Assembly: GCA_027046105.1 (NCBI GenBank)
Contig: JALTZQ010000021.1
Location: 1 to 24,658, forward strand
Source of the DNA: Pyrodictiaceae archaeon
GTDB taxonomy: Archaea; Thermoproteota; Thermoprotei_A; Sulfolobales; Pyrodictiaceae
Length of the DNA: 24,658 nt
Reading direction: 5' to 3'
Positions 22,982 to 24,658 of the stretch are shown here, one piece after another. The notes below the pieces were generated by a model, which ran no database searches, was not told where the DNA came from, and saw only the letters and a list, made by a program, of their open reading frames with translations. Both the position numbers and the translations under genes were made by a program. Numbering within the stretch: the first letter of the stretch is position 1; every line of letters starts with the position of its first letter.

Positions 22982-23722
22982 ATGAAAATGGTGTTTCTTG
23001 GAACTGGGGGGTCTGGTGGACCTCCAGGACGTGCACACAATTGCATTCTTATTGAGACTAAGGATACACGTATATTACTTGATGCGGGTGAAGATTGTTC
23101 ATGGAGACTAGAGGAGTATGGGTTAACGCTTTGTGATCTTGATACTGTGTATGTGTCTCATCTACATGTCGATCACTATATTGGCTTATTTGATGCCTCA
23201 GTGCGTGCACTTGCTCATGGTTGTCGTAGGTTAACATTAGCAATAGCTGAACCTCTTGTGCAACATATTGATACCGTACTAGGTATACTACCTGCTAGTA
23301 TAAGGGGTAATGCAAGATTATTGCTGTTACATGGCGATAATGAAAACACTTTAGGCGATATAGTCCTGAAGCCCATAAAGTCCTGCCATGCAGTCGAATG
23401 TTTTGGACTTGTTGTTAGCCAACATGGTGTAAAGGTGGTTTATACAGCAGATACTAGTGAGCCTTGCCCTAACATACTTAGATATAGTCGGGATGCTACG
23501 ATAATAGTACACGAGGCTGCATTACCAAGCGGGTTAGAAGAACTAGCTAAGGAGAAGGGGCATACCACGGTCTCGCAATTGATTAAGCTAGCAAAACAAC
23601 AAAGGAGCTCATTAGTAGCGAGTGTGCACTTATCTATAGAGTCTCTTCGTGAACTACAGTATAGTCGTGATCTACCTAACAATGTAATTGTACCTGGGGA
23701 TCACACGATAATAGCATTATAG
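22982..23722 (+). CDS. tRNase Z-like metallo-beta-lactamase protein
   Basis: A 246-residue metallo-beta-lactamase fold hydrolase close to the RNase Z/ElaC type. LGTGGSGGPPGRAHNC near the start resembles the RNase Z glycine loop. SHLHVDHYIGL carries His60, His62, Asp64 and His65. Further ligands are probably His135 (SCHAVE), Asp156 (TADTSEP) and His215 (SVHLS), with GHTTV (His193) between. RNase Z trims tRNA 3' trailers, but the family also includes other phosphodiesterases, so the activity is not fixed. ATG at 22982 is preferred over GTG at 22973 because AGGTG stands 6 nt before it. It is followed by panB after 45 nt. Confidence 0.75.
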   Translation: MKMVFLGTGGSGGPPGRAHNCILIETKDTRILLDAGEDCSWRLEEYGLTLCDLDTVYVSHLHVDHYIGLFDASVRALAHGCRRLTLAIAEPLVQHIDTVLGILPASIRGNARLLLLHGDNENTLGDIVLKPIKSCHAVECFGLVVSQHGVKVVYTADTSEPCPNILRYSRDATIIVHEAALPSGLEELAKEKGHTTVSQLIKLAKQQRSSLVASVHLSIESLRELQYSRDLPNNVIVPGDHTIIAL

Positions 23723-23767
23723 CCTTCTTCTGCACCATTGCATATGTTGTGGGGTGACCTATAAGCA

Positions 23768-24589
23768 ATGGGGCCAAAACTAACTATACGTGACATAGTA
23801 AGGTATAAGGGTAGCAAGAAAGTAGTAATGATAACAGCATACGACTATGCTTTTGCACGCATAGTTGACAATGCAGGTGTAGACATAATTCTTGTTGGTG
23901 ACTCAGTGGGCATGGTTGTTCACGGCCTTTCATCTACAAGGCAAGTAGATATGAATATGATGATTCTTCATACTAGTTCTGTAGCACGTGGTGTCAAAAG
24001 AGCACTGGTAGTGGCTGACATGCCGTTTGGTAGTTATGAGGCTTCGGATGAAGAAGCAGTATCCAATGCTGTAAAACTCGTACGTGCTGGAGCTGATGCT
24101 GTAAAGCTTGAGGGAGGCGGTGAGATGGTTGAAAGGATAAAGGCAATAGTCAAGGCAGGGATCCCGGTCATGGCGCACATTGGGCTTACACCCCAGAGAA
24201 GCCTTATACTAGGTGGGTATCGTCGAAGAGGAAGGACGGTAAACGATGCCGAGAGACTGGTAGAAGATGCCCTTGCTGTGCAAGAGGCTGGCGCCTTTGC
24301 TGTAGTTATAGAATTCACAGCTGAGGAGGTAGCCGCAGAGATTACGCGTAGGCTTTCCATACCGACAATATGCATAGGTGCAGGTAGATACTGTGATGGA
24401 CAAGTACTTGTATTGTATGACGTACTTGGGATTTATGAGGAGGTACCACCTTTTGCTAAGAAGTATGCAGACTTATATAGGGTTGTTTTCGATGCTATTA
24501 AGAGATACGTTGAGGATGTCCGTAGTGGCGCCTTTCCTGAAGAAAAACATGTGTTTCACATGAAGGAAAGATGGATCATTGGGGAATGA
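23768..24589 (+). CDS. panB: 3-methyl-2-oxobutanoate hydroxymethyltransferase
   Basis: A 273-residue PanB, which adds a hydroxymethyl group from methylene-folate or a methanopterin-type carrier to ketoisovalerate, giving ketopantoate for CoA synthesis. ITAYDYAFA (22-30), GDSVGMVVHG (44-53) with Asp45, VVADMPFGSY with Asp84, and VKLEGG with Glu115 match the metal and substrate sites of E. coli PanB (Asp45, Asp84, Glu114). Glu182 in VIEFTAEE fits the catalytic Glu. GYRRRGRT is also typical. ATG at 23768 has GGGGTGACC about 8 nt upstream. Confidence 0.95.
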   Translation: MGPKLTIRDIVRYKGSKKVVMITAYDYAFARIVDNAGVDIILVGDSVGMVVHGLSSTRQVDMNMMILHTSSVARGVKRALVVADMPFGSYEASDEEAVSNAVKLVRAGADAVKLEGGGEMVERIKAIVKAGIPVMAHIGLTPQRSLILGGYRRRGRTVNDAERLVEDALAVQEAGAFAVVIEFTAEEVAAEITRRLSIPTICIGAGRYCDGQVLVLYDVLGIYEEVPPFAKKYADLYRVVFDAIKRYVEDVRSGAFPEEKHVFHMKERWIIGE

Positions 24590-24595
24590 CTGGAT

Positions 24596-24658
24596 ATGGA
24601 AGAGAAAATTGGTCAATGCTGTGTAGATATCGTGTGTGAGGGTTGCTTAGTCCTACTT
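24596..24658 (+). CDS. Start of an unidentified ORF (3' end off the window)
   Basis: ATG at 24596 opens 21 codons to the edge, reading MEEKIGQCCVDIVCEGCLVL. It starts 6 nt after the panB stop, so an operon is possible. Four cysteines lie in a short span, which could be a metal site, but the fragment is too short to judge. Confidence 0.3.
   Translation, partial: MEEKIGQCCVDIVCEGCLVLL

Noticed and set aside
1..24658. CRISPR arrays, insertion sequences, tRNA or rRNA genes
   Set aside because: No regularly spaced repeats, transposase-like frames or terminal inverted repeats were seen, and no TpsiC-arm pattern with matching acceptor stem was found by eye.

Overview
The window reads as chromosomal DNA from a hyperthermophilic crenarchaeon (Thermoproteota), probably of the Desulfurococcales type. 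The evidence is the gene content: exosome Rrp4/Rrp41/Rrp42, proteasome alpha subunit, SBDS, Brix and Pcc1 proteins, RNase P proteins Rpp30 and Pop5, eL43, eL40, prefoldin beta and archaeal GTP cyclohydrolase III. It also has many GTG and TTG starts, strong GGAGGTGA-type ribosome binding sites, TATA-box promoters and heavy AGG/AGA/ATA codon use. The order-level placement is inference.

Region 1 (1-3319) holds a partial ASCH/PUA-like protein, an AMMECR1 protein, an NSUN/RsmB-like m5C methyltransferase and a ThiF/MoeB-type E1 enzyme (E1-A). Region 2 (3464-5020) is a short plus-strand cluster: a hotdog thioesterase with an FlK-like triad, an FkbM methyltransferase and a small unknown protein. Region 3 (5030-9228) is on the minus strand: a small basic protein, a dihydropteroate-synthase-related protein, a methylisocitrate-lyase-family enzyme, a 705-base gene-poor gap, and GTP cyclohydrolase III.

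Region 4 (9332-10951) is an RNA-processing operon: a DUF54/COG1325 RNA-binding protein, Rpp30 and Pop5. Pop5 carries an N-terminal membrane segment. Region 5 (11078-13757) is a sulfur-transfer block: a MoaD-MoaE fusion, a second E1 (E1-B) and a one-cysteine ThiI. A winged-helix-like unknown gene on the minus strand and a roughly 590-base noncoding stretch follow. That stretch contains a GC-rich, helix-rich segment that looks like a structured RNA, and a possible C/D box sRNA.

Region 6 (14930-21971) is the archaeal exosome-proteasome superoperon: psmA, SBDS, rrp4, rrp41, rrp42, eL43, Brix, pcc1, prefoldin beta, DUF3194 and a DHH phosphoesterase. It starts from a clear TATA box. Region 7 (22037-24658) has an unknown small protein convergent with eL40, a second GC-rich structured gap, a tRNase Z-like metallo-beta-lactamase protein, PanB and the start of another ORF.

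Most genes are housekeeping. The most interesting points are the sulfur-transfer block (an internal Ubl Gly-Gly needing cleavage, two E1 paralogues with different cysteines, a ThiI with a single Cys), the membrane-anchored RNase P subunit, and the uncharacterised structured noncoding segments. No CRISPR array, insertion sequence, tRNA or rRNA was seen.
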